Source: Prevotellaceae bacterium (GTDB lineage Bacteria; Bacteroidota; Bacteroidia; Bacteroidales; UBA932). Taken from it: 13,403 bases of DNA. Where the stretch lies: contig JAISDK010000183.1 in the NCBI GenBank assembly GCA_031264875.1, positions 1-13,403 of the forward strand, written 5' to 3'. Shown here one piece after another: positions 1-7,037 of this stretch. The translations under genes were made by a program, and so were the position numbers. How positions within the stretch are numbered: position 1 is the stretch's first letter; each line of letters opens with the position of its first letter. The notes under the pieces were generated by a model. The model searched no databases. It was given only the letters and a program-made list of their open reading frames with translations, and had not been told where the DNA came from.

Positions 1-37
1 AAAGACACGTATCTTTGGAATAAAGACACGTATCTTT
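1..37. repeat. Direct pair of near-palindromic 16-mers
   Basis: The 16-mer AAAGACACGTATCTTT occurs twice, at 1-16 and 22-37, separated by GGAAT. Each copy is almost its own reverse complement (AAAGA...TCTTT arms around CACGTA), so each can form a short hairpin or act as a dyad protein site. The pair touches the window edge, so more copies may lie upstream. It is the first of many small hairpins in this non-coding block. Function unknown. Confidence 0.7.
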
Positions 38-161
38 GCGGCATCAATACGACAAAATTTCGCCAAATTCTGAAGTTCTCTGTATTTTGCATCCGGTTCG
101 GCGTAGCGTCTTTGCTCCATCAGGTGGAGTTATTAATTGTTCATTGTTAATTATTCCCATG

Positions 162-574
162 CTCGGCGTAGTCTCCAGACCAATGTCGTCAATTTAAGCC
201 ATACTATGCTTATAAGTCCTAAGTCCCTCGCTCGGCATAGTCTCCAGACTACGCCGTGTTAAAAGCAAGGCTCCAGCCTTGCAAAATTCAAAATTCAGAA
301 ACAGAATAAAGAAAATAAAATGAGCGCCGAATACAAAACATTTAACATGAGGCGTACTGCATGAACAGTTTGCTGTCTGTTTTTGGGCTTCGCAAGGCAG
401 AGCCTTGCTTTTAATACGGCGTAGTCTGGAGACTACGCCGAGCGAAGGTTATTTCATGCCATTTCAGGGCTATTATCTATAAGTCGTAAGGACTTTAAAG
501 TCCTTAAAGACTTTAAAGTCCCTGTAAAATAAAATACTTATAAGCAATAGTATGGCTTAAATTGACGACATTGG
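162..574. repeat. Large imperfect inverted duplication built of small hairpin modules
   Basis: The left arm (180-282) recurs in reverse complement, in reversed order, in the right arm (392-574). Three modules match. 180-216 pairs with 537-574 (CCAATGTCGTCAATTTAAGC..., one inserted base). 229-256 pairs with 417-444: an 11-bp stem CGGCGTAGTCT with a 2-nt tip, perfect in the right copy and with one mismatch in the left. 265-282 pairs with 392-408 (GCAAGGCT/AGCCTTGC hairpin). A further truncated half copy of the second module lies at 162-180. The right arm also carries two GACTTTAAAGTC palindromes (490-503 and 509-520). No gene is visible within or between the arms. It could be a decayed MITE-like element or a stack of REP-like intergenic repeats. 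Confidence 0.75.
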
Positions 575-619
575 GCTTTAGCCCAATTTTAAAATATAGA
601 CGGTGGTTTTAACCACCGT
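571..619. repeat. Two perfect small hairpins
   Basis: TTGGGCTTTAGCCCAA (571-586) and ACGGTGGTTTTAACCACCGT (600-619) are perfect inverted repeats with 2-4 nt tips. They belong to the same style of short intergenic hairpin as the modules upstream. Neither is followed by a T-run, so they do not look like intrinsic terminators. Confidence 0.7.
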
Positions 620-689
620 GTTTGAAAAAACTGACTGTGTCAGATTTATTGTAGTACAATTTTCACATGTATAGCGTTACACTGCTTCT

Positions 690-730
690 ATTGAAGGTTC
701 AATCTTCAAGACTTTAAAAATCTTGAAGAT
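690..730. repeat. Two adjacent hairpins
   Basis: ATTGAAGGTTCAAT (690-703) is a perfect 6-bp inverted repeat with a GG tip. Directly after it, ATCTTCAAGA (702-711) and TCTTGAAGAT (721-730) form a perfect 10-bp stem around a 9-nt A/T-rich loop. They close the hairpin-rich stretch. From 731 to about 900 nothing further was recognised apart from the repeat at 756. Confidence 0.65.
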
Positions 731-755
731 CTTAATAACTCTTGTTACTAAAGGC

Positions 756-779
756 TAATCAGTTCAATCAGCGGTCAGA
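756..779 (+). repeat. Dispersed repeat, copy 1
   Basis: TAATCAGTTCAATCAGCGGTCAGA recurs as a direct copy at 11411-11435 with one extra T. Both copies are in non-coding DNA in front of an exported-protein gene. This suggests a dispersed intergenic repeat of the genome. Function unknown. Confidence 0.6.
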
Positions 780-907
780 TTTAGCTACGATCACATCCAT
801 GCACCCAACACGTAACATGAGTATGATTTTCATAAATCGCTATTGATTTTATATATCTTATTCTTTAAATACTTTTCAGCAACAGCGTATATTATACAAA
901 ATTATAT

Positions 908-915
908 TAATTTTG
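908..915 (+). promoter_or_regulatory. Possible -7 box for the DUF1080/fucosidase genes
   Basis: TAATTTTG fits the Bacteroidota -7 consensus TAnnTTTG and lies 91 bp before the ATG at 1006. No convincing TTTG -33 box is seen 19-21 bp upstream, so this is a weak call. The implied leader carries an inverted repeat at 943-988. Confidence 0.35.
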
Positions 916-942
916 CCGCCGGTTTCCGGACAGGTATTTAAC

Positions 943-988
943 AGACTTTGGTACTTTCGGAAACGTCAAAACAACAAAGTCTCCGAAA
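943..988 (+). promoter_or_regulatory. Inverted repeats in the leader of the DUF1080 gene
   Basis: AGACTTTG (943-950) is the exact complement of CAAAGTCT (975-982), and TTTCGGA (955-961) that of TCCGAAA (982-988). The second pair overlaps and competes with the first at one base. The block ends 17 bp before the start codon, so it could fold in the 5' leader or be a dyad operator. No known regulator was recognised. Confidence 0.35.
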
Positions 989-1005
989 CTAAATAATATA
1001 TTGGT

Positions 1006-1668
1006 ATGATTAAAAAGTTATTTCTGTGCGTTTTAAGCATCATCACATGTTTGATCGCACATGCCGGGCCTGGCGGGAAGAAACCGCTGTTTGCCGCCGA
1101 CCTGTCGAACGCCGATTACAGTCCAGCCGTATGGTCGATAGATGCAAACGGCGTAATTTCGGCTACTGCCGACCAGGCAATCTGGACAACCCGCGAGTAC
1201 AAAAACTTTGAACTTGAACTCGAATTTAAAACAGACAAATGTACCAACAGCGGCGTAGTAATCTACTGCACGGACAAAAAGAACTGGATACCCAACGCTG
1301 TTGAAATTCAGATTGCCGACGACTACTGCGATCACTTCGAGCAGTCGGCATCCACAGCCTCGTGCGGAGCCGTTTACGGGCATCTTGCACCTTCGGGCTT
1401 CAAAATCGTAAAGAAGCCGGGCGAATGGAACAAAATGAAAATTACGGCAAAAGGAAAAAACATCAAAGTAGCGCTGAACGGCAAGAAAATTACCGCAATG
1501 GACATGAACCTCTGGACCTCTGGCACAACAAATCCCGACGGATCGAGCATCCCCTCATGGATGCCCAAACCCTTTGCCGAACTGCCTGCCGGAGGATACA
1601 TCGGTTTCCAGGGAAAGCACGGCGAAGCTTTTATATGGTTCAGGAACATTAAAATAAAGGAATTATAA
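1006..1668 (+). CDS. Secreted DUF1080 (3-keto-disaccharide hydrolase family) protein
   Basis: The 220-residue protein starts with a clear signal peptide (MIKKLFLCVLSIITCLIAHA, cleavage before GPGG). The rest is one DUF1080 / 3-keto-disaccharide hydrolase domain (about residues 25-220), a concanavalin A-like beta-sandwich. Family hallmarks visible are the W-x-TTREYKNFELELEFK strand, NSGVVIYC, the VEIQIADD motif near residue 100, the PGEWNKMKI segment and the closing GYIGFQGKHGEAFIWFRNIKIKEL. Family members act on glycans outside the cytoplasm, and some hydrolyse 3-keto-glycosides; the substrate here cannot be read from sequence. There is no lipobox cysteine at the cleavage site, so the protein is probably periplasmic or secreted. 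It lies 27 bp before a GH29 fucosidase and probably shares its transcript, which fits a role in fucosylated-glycan use. No SusC/SusD genes are in the window. Confidence 0.88.
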   Translation: MIKKLFLCVLSIITCLIAHAGPGGKKPLFAADLSNADYSPAVWSIDANGVISATADQAIWTTREYKNFELELEFKTDKCTNSGVVIYCTDKKNWIPNAVEIQIADDYCDHFEQSASTASCGAVYGHLAPSGFKIVKKPGEWNKMKITAKGKNIKVALNGKKITAMDMNLWTSGTTNPDGSSIPSWMPKPFAELPAGGYIGFQGKHGEAFIWFRNIKIKEL

Positions 1669-1696
1669 ATTATGTATTATTATAAATTATGTATTA
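1662..1696 (+). repeat. 17-bp tandem duplication at the fucosidase start
   Basis: TTATAAATTATGTATTA occurs at 1663-1679 and again at 1680-1696 with no gap. The first copy includes the DUF1080 stop codon. Each copy carries an in-frame ATG (1672) or its descendant TGT/ATT context, so the duplication creates an extra upstream in-frame start for the fucosidase. It lies in the short spacer that would contain the ribosome-landing region of the downstream gene. Confidence 0.75.
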
Positions 1697-3234
1697 TGAA
1701 GAAAGTTAAGTTATTTTTAGCGCTTGCGCTGGCAAGCGTCTCAATTGCGGTCTTTGCACAGAACACTGACCTGCCCATGACGGAAGGAAAATACAAGCCT
1801 TCCGACGAATCGCTGAAACAGTACAAATATCCCGAATGGTTCTGCGACGCCAAGTTCGGCATCTGGTCGCACTGGGGGCCGCAGGCCGTTCCGCGACAGG
1901 GCGACTGGTACGCACGCGGAATGTACGAAAGAGGATACTACGACTGCGCAAAGGAAACCTACAGAAAACCAAACGGCTACTACACCTATCACACCGAACA
2001 CTACGGTCACCCGTCAGAATTTGGATACAAGGACATTATCCCGCTCTGGAAAGCCGAACGGTGGAATCCCGAAGAACTGATGAAGCTCTACAAGCGTGTA
2101 GGCGCTAAATACTTCGTCAGCATGGGAACACATCATGACAACTTTTTCCTCTGGGATTCAAAACTCCACAAATGGAACTCCGTCAACATGGGACCCAAAA
2201 AGGATGTAGTACGCCTCTGGCAGCAGGCAGCCAAAAAGGAAGGCCTATACTTCGGAGTATCCGAACATCTTGGCGCAAGCTACACATGGTTTCAGGCAAG
2301 CCACAAATCCGACCAGCTGGGCGACAAGGCCGGCGTTCCTTACGACGGAAACAATCCCGAATACCAGGATCTTTACCATGGAAATGCAGCCCCGGACGAC
2401 AACGGCTGGCTGACGAAAAACCCTGTATGGCAGCGCCAGTGGTACGACCGCATACGGGAACTCATCGACACTTACAAGGTTGATCTCCTCTACTCCGACA
2501 GCGGACTGCCATTCGAGGACGTGGGACGGACGATGATTGCCCATTACTACAACAGCGACCTCAAGGCAAAAGGCAAAGGCGTGGTTTACACCTGCAAGCA
2601 GTCGTCCGACGGGCGCTGGGTTCACGACAGGGAACGGGGCGTAGCCGAAGAAATCAGCGAATATCCATGGCAAACAGATACCTCGCTTGGCGACTGGTAC
2701 TACAGAACCGGTCAAAAGTACATGACCGGCACGGAAGTCATCCAGATGCTTATAGACATTGTAAGTAAAAACGGAAACCTGCTGCTCAATATCGTGCAGA
2801 CTCCCGAAGGCGATCTGGAACAGGACGTGCTGGATATTCTGGAAACCGTAGCAGCATGGATGCAGGTTAACAGTTCGGCAATCTACGGCACACGCCCCTG
2901 GAAAGTCTATGGCGAAGGCCCATCCATTCAGGGAAATCAGGAAAAGGGTCACTTCGGCGGACTGAAAGACGTGCGCAAATATCAGCCGGCAGACCTTCGC
3001 TTTACACTGAAGGGCAAAACCCTCTACACTTTCTGCATGGAAACCCCGACTGATGACATTCATGTAAAATCACTGGGACTGAAAGCGAAAACAGGCGCCA
3101 AAGTCTCCTCAGTGAAAATGCTGGGAAGCGAAGAAAAAATACAGTGGACGCAAAGCGACGACGAAGTCGTTATACGGAAACCTGCACAGTTGCCCGCCCA
3201 CAATACGGTAGTCTTTGCCGTTAAACTGAAATAA
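1696..3234 (+). CDS. GH29 alpha-L-fucosidase, secreted
   Basis: The protein has 512 residues from the ATG at 1696. I prefer this start because MKKVKLFLALALASVS... is a standard signal peptide (cleavage near FA-QN); the in-frame ATG at 1672 only adds MYYYKLCI from a tandem duplication. GH29 enzymes release terminal L-fucose with retention of configuration. Visible GH29 marks are WFCDAKFGIWSHWGP near the N-terminus, GTHHDNFFLWDS (His146/His147), the nucleophile region VDLLYSDSG with Asp268 as the likely nucleophile, the PWQTDTSLGDWYY motif (about 324-336), and NGNLLLNIVQTPEGDL. A beta-sandwich follows from about residue 395. The length is normal for the family, and the general acid/base cannot be assigned safely by eye. 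The enzyme is probably periplasmic or surface-exposed, acting on fucosylated host or plant glycans. It follows the DUF1080 gene by 27 bp and is followed by a terminator. Confidence 0.93.
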   Translation: MKKVKLFLALALASVSIAVFAQNTDLPMTEGKYKPSDESLKQYKYPEWFCDAKFGIWSHWGPQAVPRQGDWYARGMYERGYYDCAKETYRKPNGYYTYHTEHYGHPSEFGYKDIIPLWKAERWNPEELMKLYKRVGAKYFVSMGTHHDNFFLWDSKLHKWNSVNMGPKKDVVRLWQQAAKKEGLYFGVSEHLGASYTWFQASHKSDQLGDKAGVPYDGNNPEYQDLYHGNAAPDDNGWLTKNPVWQRQWYDRIRELIDTYKVDLLYSDSGLPFEDVGRTMIAHYYNSDLKAKGKGVVYTCKQSSDGRWVHDRERGVAEEISEYPWQTDTSLGDWYYRTGQKYMTGTEVIQMLIDIVSKNGNLLLNIVQTPEGDLEQDVLDILETVAAWMQVNSSAIYGTRPWKVYGEGPSIQGNQEKGHFGGLKDVRKYQPADLRFTLKGKTLYTFCMETPTDDIHVKSLGLKAKTGAKVSSVKMLGSEEKIQWTQSDDEVVIRKPAQLPAHNTVVFAVKLK

Positions 3235-3246
3235 ATAGCAGAACCC

Positions 3247-3318
3247 ACACAGCTAAAAACCTGTGTATGCAGACGCGAAGCCGGAAGTCTTATCACTGCC
3301 GGTTTCGCGTTTCATTTT
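3247..3318 (+). terminator. Terminator after the fucosidase gene
   Basis: The main stem is ACGCGAAGCCGG (3273-3284) with CCGGTTTCGCGT (3299-3310), 12 bp with one G-T pair, around a 14-nt loop and followed by TTCATTTT. A smaller hairpin ACACAG...CTGTGT (3247-3266) sits just before it. Position 39 bp after the stop codon fits an intrinsic terminator that ends the DUF1080/GH29 transcript. Confidence 0.7.
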
Positions 3319-3389
3319 CCGTATAAAAGGTAAAACACAATGAAATAAAGACAGAACGTTAGTGTCATTTGACCGGGCAGCAAAACAAC

Positions 3390-3401
3390 TGTTGCGCAAC
3401 A
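3390..3401. promoter_or_regulatory. Perfect 12-bp palindrome upstream of gdhA
   Basis: TGTTGCGCAACA is a perfect dyad about 95 bp upstream of the proposed gdhA -33 box. It could be a regulator site, because nitrogen or redox control of glutamate dehydrogenase is common, but no regulator can be named. The rest of 3319-3591 shows no gene. Confidence 0.35.
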
Positions 3402-3495
3402 AGGCAAATTTCGAGACAGTTTAGCGCCATCTTATTTTCTCGGAGGTTAGGATGCCGCAAATTTTGGCGCTTCGCATCCAACCATTGCAGTTACT

Positions 3496-3528
3496 TTTTT
3501 GTTATATTGCAAAAATTTATGACCTTTG
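3496..3528 (+). promoter_or_regulatory. Probable gdhA promoter
   Basis: TTTTTG (3496-3501) and GACCTTTG (3521-3528) are separated by 19 bp. This matches the Bacteroidota layout TTTG-N19-21-TAnnTTTG, except that the first T of the -7 box is replaced by G. Transcription would start near 3534, giving a leader of about 58 nt before the ATG at 3592. Confidence 0.4.
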
Positions 3529-3591
3529 CCACTGCCATTGAAAGTGATAAAAAGGTGGTAAACATATAAGTTTAAATAAAATAACACAACA

Positions 3592-4929
3592 ATGAAAGTA
3601 AAAGAAATAATGTCGCAGCTTGAAGCCAGATATGCACACGAAAAAGAATATCTGCAAGCAGTACGCGAAGTACTTGAATCCATTGAAACCGTTTACAATC
3701 AACATCCTGAATTTGAAAAAGCAAAAATAATAGAAAGAATAGTCGAACCCGACAGAATATTCACCTTCAAAGTTCCCTGGCAGGACGACCGGGGCGAAAT
3801 TCACATCAACACAGGCTACCGAGTGCAGTTCAACAATGCAATAGGCCCGTACAAGGGCGGATTCAGATTTCACTCGTCGGTAACACTGTCCACACTGAAA
3901 TTCCTCGGATTTGAGCAGACGTTCAAGAACGCCCTCACAACTCTGCCGATGGGCGGGGCAAAAGGAGGTTCGGACTTCAATCCGAGAGGCAAATCGGACA
4001 GTGAAGTAATGCGCTTCTGTCAGGCATTCATCACCGAACTGTGGCGACATATCGGACCCGACACCGACGTGCCTGCCGGAGACATTGGCGTCGGCTCGCG
4101 CGAGATAGGATACATGTACGGATGGTACAGAAAGCTCGCACGCGTAAATGCCGGAGTAATCACAGGAAAGGGAATGACCTGGGGCGGCTCGCTCATACGT
4201 CCCGAAGCAACCGGATTCGGAGGAGTTTACTTCGTTGAACACATGCTGCAAAGACAGGGGTTAAGCATCAGGGACAAAACCGTTGTCGTCTCCGGATTTG
4301 GCAACGTGGCATGGGGTGCGGCGCTGAAAGCCGTTGAACTCGGAGCAAAAGTCATTGCAATCTCCGGCCCCGACGGGTATATCCTCGACAGGGAGGGAAT
4401 GAACAAAACGAAAATAGACTTCATGCTTCACCTCCGTGCAACCTGCAACGACGTCGTGGAGCCGTATGCCGACGAATTTCCCAAAGCATTATTCATCAAG
4501 GGAAGGAAACCCTGGGAACTGATATGCGACATCGCCCTGCCGTGTGCCATACAGAACGAGCTGGACGGCGACGATGCACGGCTGCTTATTGATAACGGAG
4601 TGACATGCGTTGCCGAAATATCGAACATGGGATGCACGCCCGAAGCCGTTGCCCTGTTCGCCGCGGCAAAGAAACTGTATGCACCGGGCAAGGCGGTCAA
4701 TGCGGGAGGAGTGTCGGTATCGGGTCTCGAAATGACGCAGAACGCAATGAAACTGAACTGGACAAAGGAGGAAGTCGATGAAAAACTGCGCCTCATCATG
4801 AGCAACATCCATGAATCGTGCGTCAAATACGGGCTTCAACCCGACGGATATGTGGATTACGTCAAGGGCGCCAATATAGCAGGATTCATGAAAGTGGCGC
4901 AGGCCGTTCTCGAACAGGGACTGTGCTAA
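3592..4929 (+). CDS. gdhA: NADP-type glutamate dehydrogenase
   Basis: The 445-residue protein is a full-length hexameric glutamate dehydrogenase. It catalyses reductive amination of 2-oxoglutarate with ammonium to glutamate, a main ammonium-assimilation route in gut Bacteroidales. The N-terminal substrate domain has PMGGAKGGSDFNP with the substrate lysine at Lys124, and VPAGDIGVG with the catalytic Asp164. These match the positions known from clostridial GDH (Lys125/Asp165). The Rossmann domain has SGFGNVAWGAA (about 234-244), with AISGPDG at the end of the second strand. The Ser in place of an acidic residue there favours NADPH, but cofactor choice is inferred. The C-terminal NAGGVSVSGLEMTQN motif closes the active site. 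The protein is cytoplasmic. The start has an A-rich context (AACAATGAAAG). It is first in a probable operon with the SPOR and FtsW-like genes (42-bp gap), a partnership without an obvious metabolic reason. Confidence 0.96.
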   Translation: MKVKEIMSQLEARYAHEKEYLQAVREVLESIETVYNQHPEFEKAKIIERIVEPDRIFTFKVPWQDDRGEIHINTGYRVQFNNAIGPYKGGFRFHSSVTLSTLKFLGFEQTFKNALTTLPMGGAKGGSDFNPRGKSDSEVMRFCQAFITELWRHIGPDTDVPAGDIGVGSREIGYMYGWYRKLARVNAGVITGKGMTWGGSLIRPEATGFGGVYFVEHMLQRQGLSIRDKTVVVSGFGNVAWGAALKAVELGAKVIAISGPDGYILDREGMNKTKIDFMLHLRATCNDVVEPYADEFPKALFIKGRKPWELICDIALPCAIQNELDGDDARLLIDNGVTCVAEISNMGCTPEAVALFAAAKKLYAPGKAVNAGGVSVSGLEMTQNAMKLNWTKEEVDEKLRLIMSNIHESCVKYGLQPDGYVDYVKGANIAGFMKVAQAVLEQGLC

Positions 4930-4971
4930 GCGGCACGCTCAGTACGGCATATTACCGCAGCAAAAAAACGC

Positions 4972-5778
4972 ATGATGAACAGTTTTGATGAAATACTTTA
5001 CAGGCTGGTGCGCGACAACAGGAGAGTAATCCTGCCCGGCATAGGAGCGTTCATAACCGGTGCCTCCGGCGAAGGCACAGTATTTTCACCACTGCTGACG
5101 CACAGCGACGGTTTCCTGGAAGACGAGATGCAGAAGGAAGGCATCGTCAGCCCGCGGACGTTCCTGGAAGAATTTGCCGAAAACGTGACTTCCGTTATAG
5201 AAAAAAAAGGACAGCATTACCGCATCGAAGGACTGGGATATTTTTTTAATGACGGAACCATCGGGTTTGTATTCGAAAAGGACGATAGTTGCGAAAATTC
5301 CGGCGACGCCTGCACTCCCGCGCAAAGAAAGCGCATGTGGCGCATCATTGGCTTTACATGTCTGTGCCTGTCAGTTGTCGGGCTACAGGCCTTCGTCATC
5401 TTCAAAATCAGCGGTTCGGAAAGCTGTTTCGGAATGTTTTCCTCCAAAACGGGAAAAACTGACAGGCAGTTTATTATTATCGACAGGTCGGGCGACGGTT
5501 CCGGTACGGACGACAACGACGCAAACAGCCTGCAACCCTCTCCCCATATTAAAAGCTATCACGTCATTGCAGCCTTTTTTGAAGAAAAGGCCGCCGCCGA
5601 AAACTTTGTTATGCAATGCCGGAAAATGGGGTACGGCAAAGCGGAAATACTTTTTTTTACCGGCATTTTATATCCCGTTTCCATAGGCCGGTTCGCGTCG
5701 CCCGACGAAGCTCTGGTGCAGAAGCGCGAATATGACAGCCGGTTCGGGGAAAATACTCTTATATTCAGAACAAAATAA
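4972..5778 (+). CDS. HU-CCDC81 and SPOR domain membrane protein
   Basis: The protein has 268 residues (267 if the second Met at 4975 is used). Residues 1-30 (FDEILYRLVRDNRRVILPGIGAF) and about 60-100 (RTFLEEFAENV...IEGLGYFFNDGTIGFVFEKDD) form the two-part bacterial HU-CCDC81 module, thought to sit in the cytoplasm. A single membrane segment follows at about 125-146 (IIGFTCLCLSVVGLQAFVIF), then an Asp/Ser-rich linker. The C-terminal SPOR domain (about 190-267, KSYHVIAAFFEEKAAAENF... YPVSIGRFASPDEAL) ends in the periplasm. SPOR domains bind glycan strands stripped of stem peptides and so gather at division septa. This HU-TM-SPOR build is typical of Bacteroidota. It lies 42 bp after gdhA and 12 bp before an FtsW-like gene, supporting a role in division or septal wall remodelling. 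What the HU part binds is not known from sequence. Confidence 0.9.
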   Translation: MMNSFDEILYRLVRDNRRVILPGIGAFITGASGEGTVFSPLLTHSDGFLEDEMQKEGIVSPRTFLEEFAENVTSVIEKKGQHYRIEGLGYFFNDGTIGFVFEKDDSCENSGDACTPAQRKRMWRIIGFTCLCLSVVGLQAFVIFKISGSESCFGMFSSKTGKTDRQFIIIDRSGDGSGTDDNDANSLQPSPHIKSYHVIAAFFEEKAAAENFVMQCRKMGYGKAEILFFTGILYPVSIGRFASPDEALVQKREYDSRFGENTLIFRTK

Positions 5779-5790
5779 ATTTGAAAAACA

Positions 5791-6972
5791 GTGAATAATA
5801 AAAAACTCTTTCCATTACGGCTTGAAGGCGACAAGAAAATCTGGGTAATACTCCTGCTGCTTGCCGCCGTATCAATACTGTCAGTCTATTCAAGTACATA
5901 CCGGCTGACGATGAGAACAGGAAACCTTACGGAAGCAATATCGAGGCATGTACTGTTTCTGTGCATAGGCTTTGCCTTCATGTATGTCATGCACAGAAAC
6001 ACGCTTATATACTACAAGCTGCTTTCTCCCGTTTTCCTGTTTGGCATTGTGCTGTGCCTGATAATAGTGTTCTTCTCGAAAGACGGACGCTGGTTTTTCG
6101 GACGAAGCCTTCAGCCTTCGGATATCGCGAAAGTTATTATGGTGGTGTACCTGGCAAAGGTTTTGAGCGACGGCTTTGGCGGAAGTCTGAAAAAATTCTT
6201 CTGGCGCGTGCTTTTTCCCATATTCCTGGTATGCGGACTGATTATCAAGGGACATACATCCAATGCGGTAATAATCGGGTTCGTCTCGATGTGCATGATA
6301 TTCATGGGAGCGTCCGGAAAAAACTACAAGATAGCAAGCGCCCTGTTCGTATTCCTGTTCATGGCATTTTACCTTCTGTACTACAAGGATATCGGACGCG
6401 GGGAAACAGTGTCCAACAGAATCAGCACATGGTTTGCAAGCACTTTCTGTTTACAGGACAGCACGTCTGGCAATACCGGCGGCGCTGCCATACGAAAAAC
6501 CGTCAACTATGCACAGGCCACAACAGCCGAATATGCAATAGTTTCCGGAGGATTCTTCAGGATAGCCCCCGGAAAAAGCCTCTACCGCAAAACTCTCTCC
6601 GAAGCTCATAACGACTATATTTTCGCCATGATTATCGAAGAATACGGCGTTGCAGGTGGAATACTGTTAATAATAGTGTATCTCGTGCTGTTCTACCGTA
6701 TTTTGCTGGTCATGAAAAAGTGCGGCAAATCGTTTACGTCCCTGATGCTGTCGGGTCTGTTCATCGTAATTGGCTCGCAGACATTCATCCACATAGGCGT
6801 ATCCGTGGGAGGCCTGCCCGTCACTGGGCAGAATCTGCCGATGATAAGCACGGGAGGTACCTCGATTATAATCACATGTATAATGTTCGGACTGATTCTC
6901 GCAACAAGCAGGATTGCCGGAGAAAACAGTCGTGAAAAACCGGAAAATAAAAATATACAGGAATCCGTTTGA
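5791..6972 (+). CDS. FtsW-like SEDS peptidoglycan glycosyltransferase
   Basis: The 393-residue protein is very hydrophobic (about ten membrane segments) and belongs to the SEDS family (FtsW/RodA/SpoVE), which polymerises lipid II into glycan strands with a partner class B PBP. It starts at a GTG; no in-frame ATG lies near the N-terminus. FtsW-type signatures are SVYSSTYRLTMRTG in the first loop, LQPSDIAK (usual form QPSE), the loop motif GKSLYRKTLSEAHNDYIFAMIIEEYG with the conserved Asp before IFA, and GLPVTGQNLPMISTGGTSI. The extracytoplasmic stretch around GRWFFGRSLQPSD is shorter than in typical Bacteroidales FtsW. It is placed after a SPOR protein rather than between murD and murG, so it may be a second, diverged FtsW or a relocated single copy. 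No PBP2/FtsI gene is nearby. No terminator hairpin is obvious after the stop codon. Confidence 0.88.
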   Translation: MNNKKLFPLRLEGDKKIWVILLLLAAVSILSVYSSTYRLTMRTGNLTEAISRHVLFLCIGFAFMYVMHRNTLIYYKLLSPVFLFGIVLCLIIVFFSKDGRWFFGRSLQPSDIAKVIMVVYLAKVLSDGFGGSLKKFFWRVLFPIFLVCGLIIKGHTSNAVIIGFVSMCMIFMGASGKNYKIASALFVFLFMAFYLLYYKDIGRGETVSNRISTWFASTFCLQDSTSGNTGGAAIRKTVNYAQATTAEYAIVSGGFFRIAPGKSLYRKTLSEAHNDYIFAMIIEEYGVAGGILLIIVYLVLFYRILLVMKKCGKSFTSLMLSGLFIVIGSQTFIHIGVSVGGLPVTGQNLPMISTGGTSIIITCIMFGLILATSRIAGENSREKPENKNIQESV

Positions 6973-7037
6973 ACAATTAACTATGAATAAGTACTCACGA
7001 AAAATTAATGTAATATTTTCTACCAACATTTATTAAA

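Noticed and set aside
571..619. Intrinsic terminators
   Set aside because: The stems are perfect, but no T-run follows and no gene ends upstream within the window.
1672..1695. ATG at 1672 as the fucosidase start
   Set aside because: It adds a Tyr-rich octapeptide produced by the tandem duplication in front of a normal signal peptide; the ATG at 1696 fits far better.
2245..3063. - strand 272-codon ORF
   Set aside because: It lies wholly opposite the well-supported GH29 fucosidase and has no recognisable motif, so it is a shadow frame.
3517..4251. - strand 244-codon ORF
   Set aside because: It is opposite the start of gdhA, whose motifs are unambiguous; its own translation is unlike any family.
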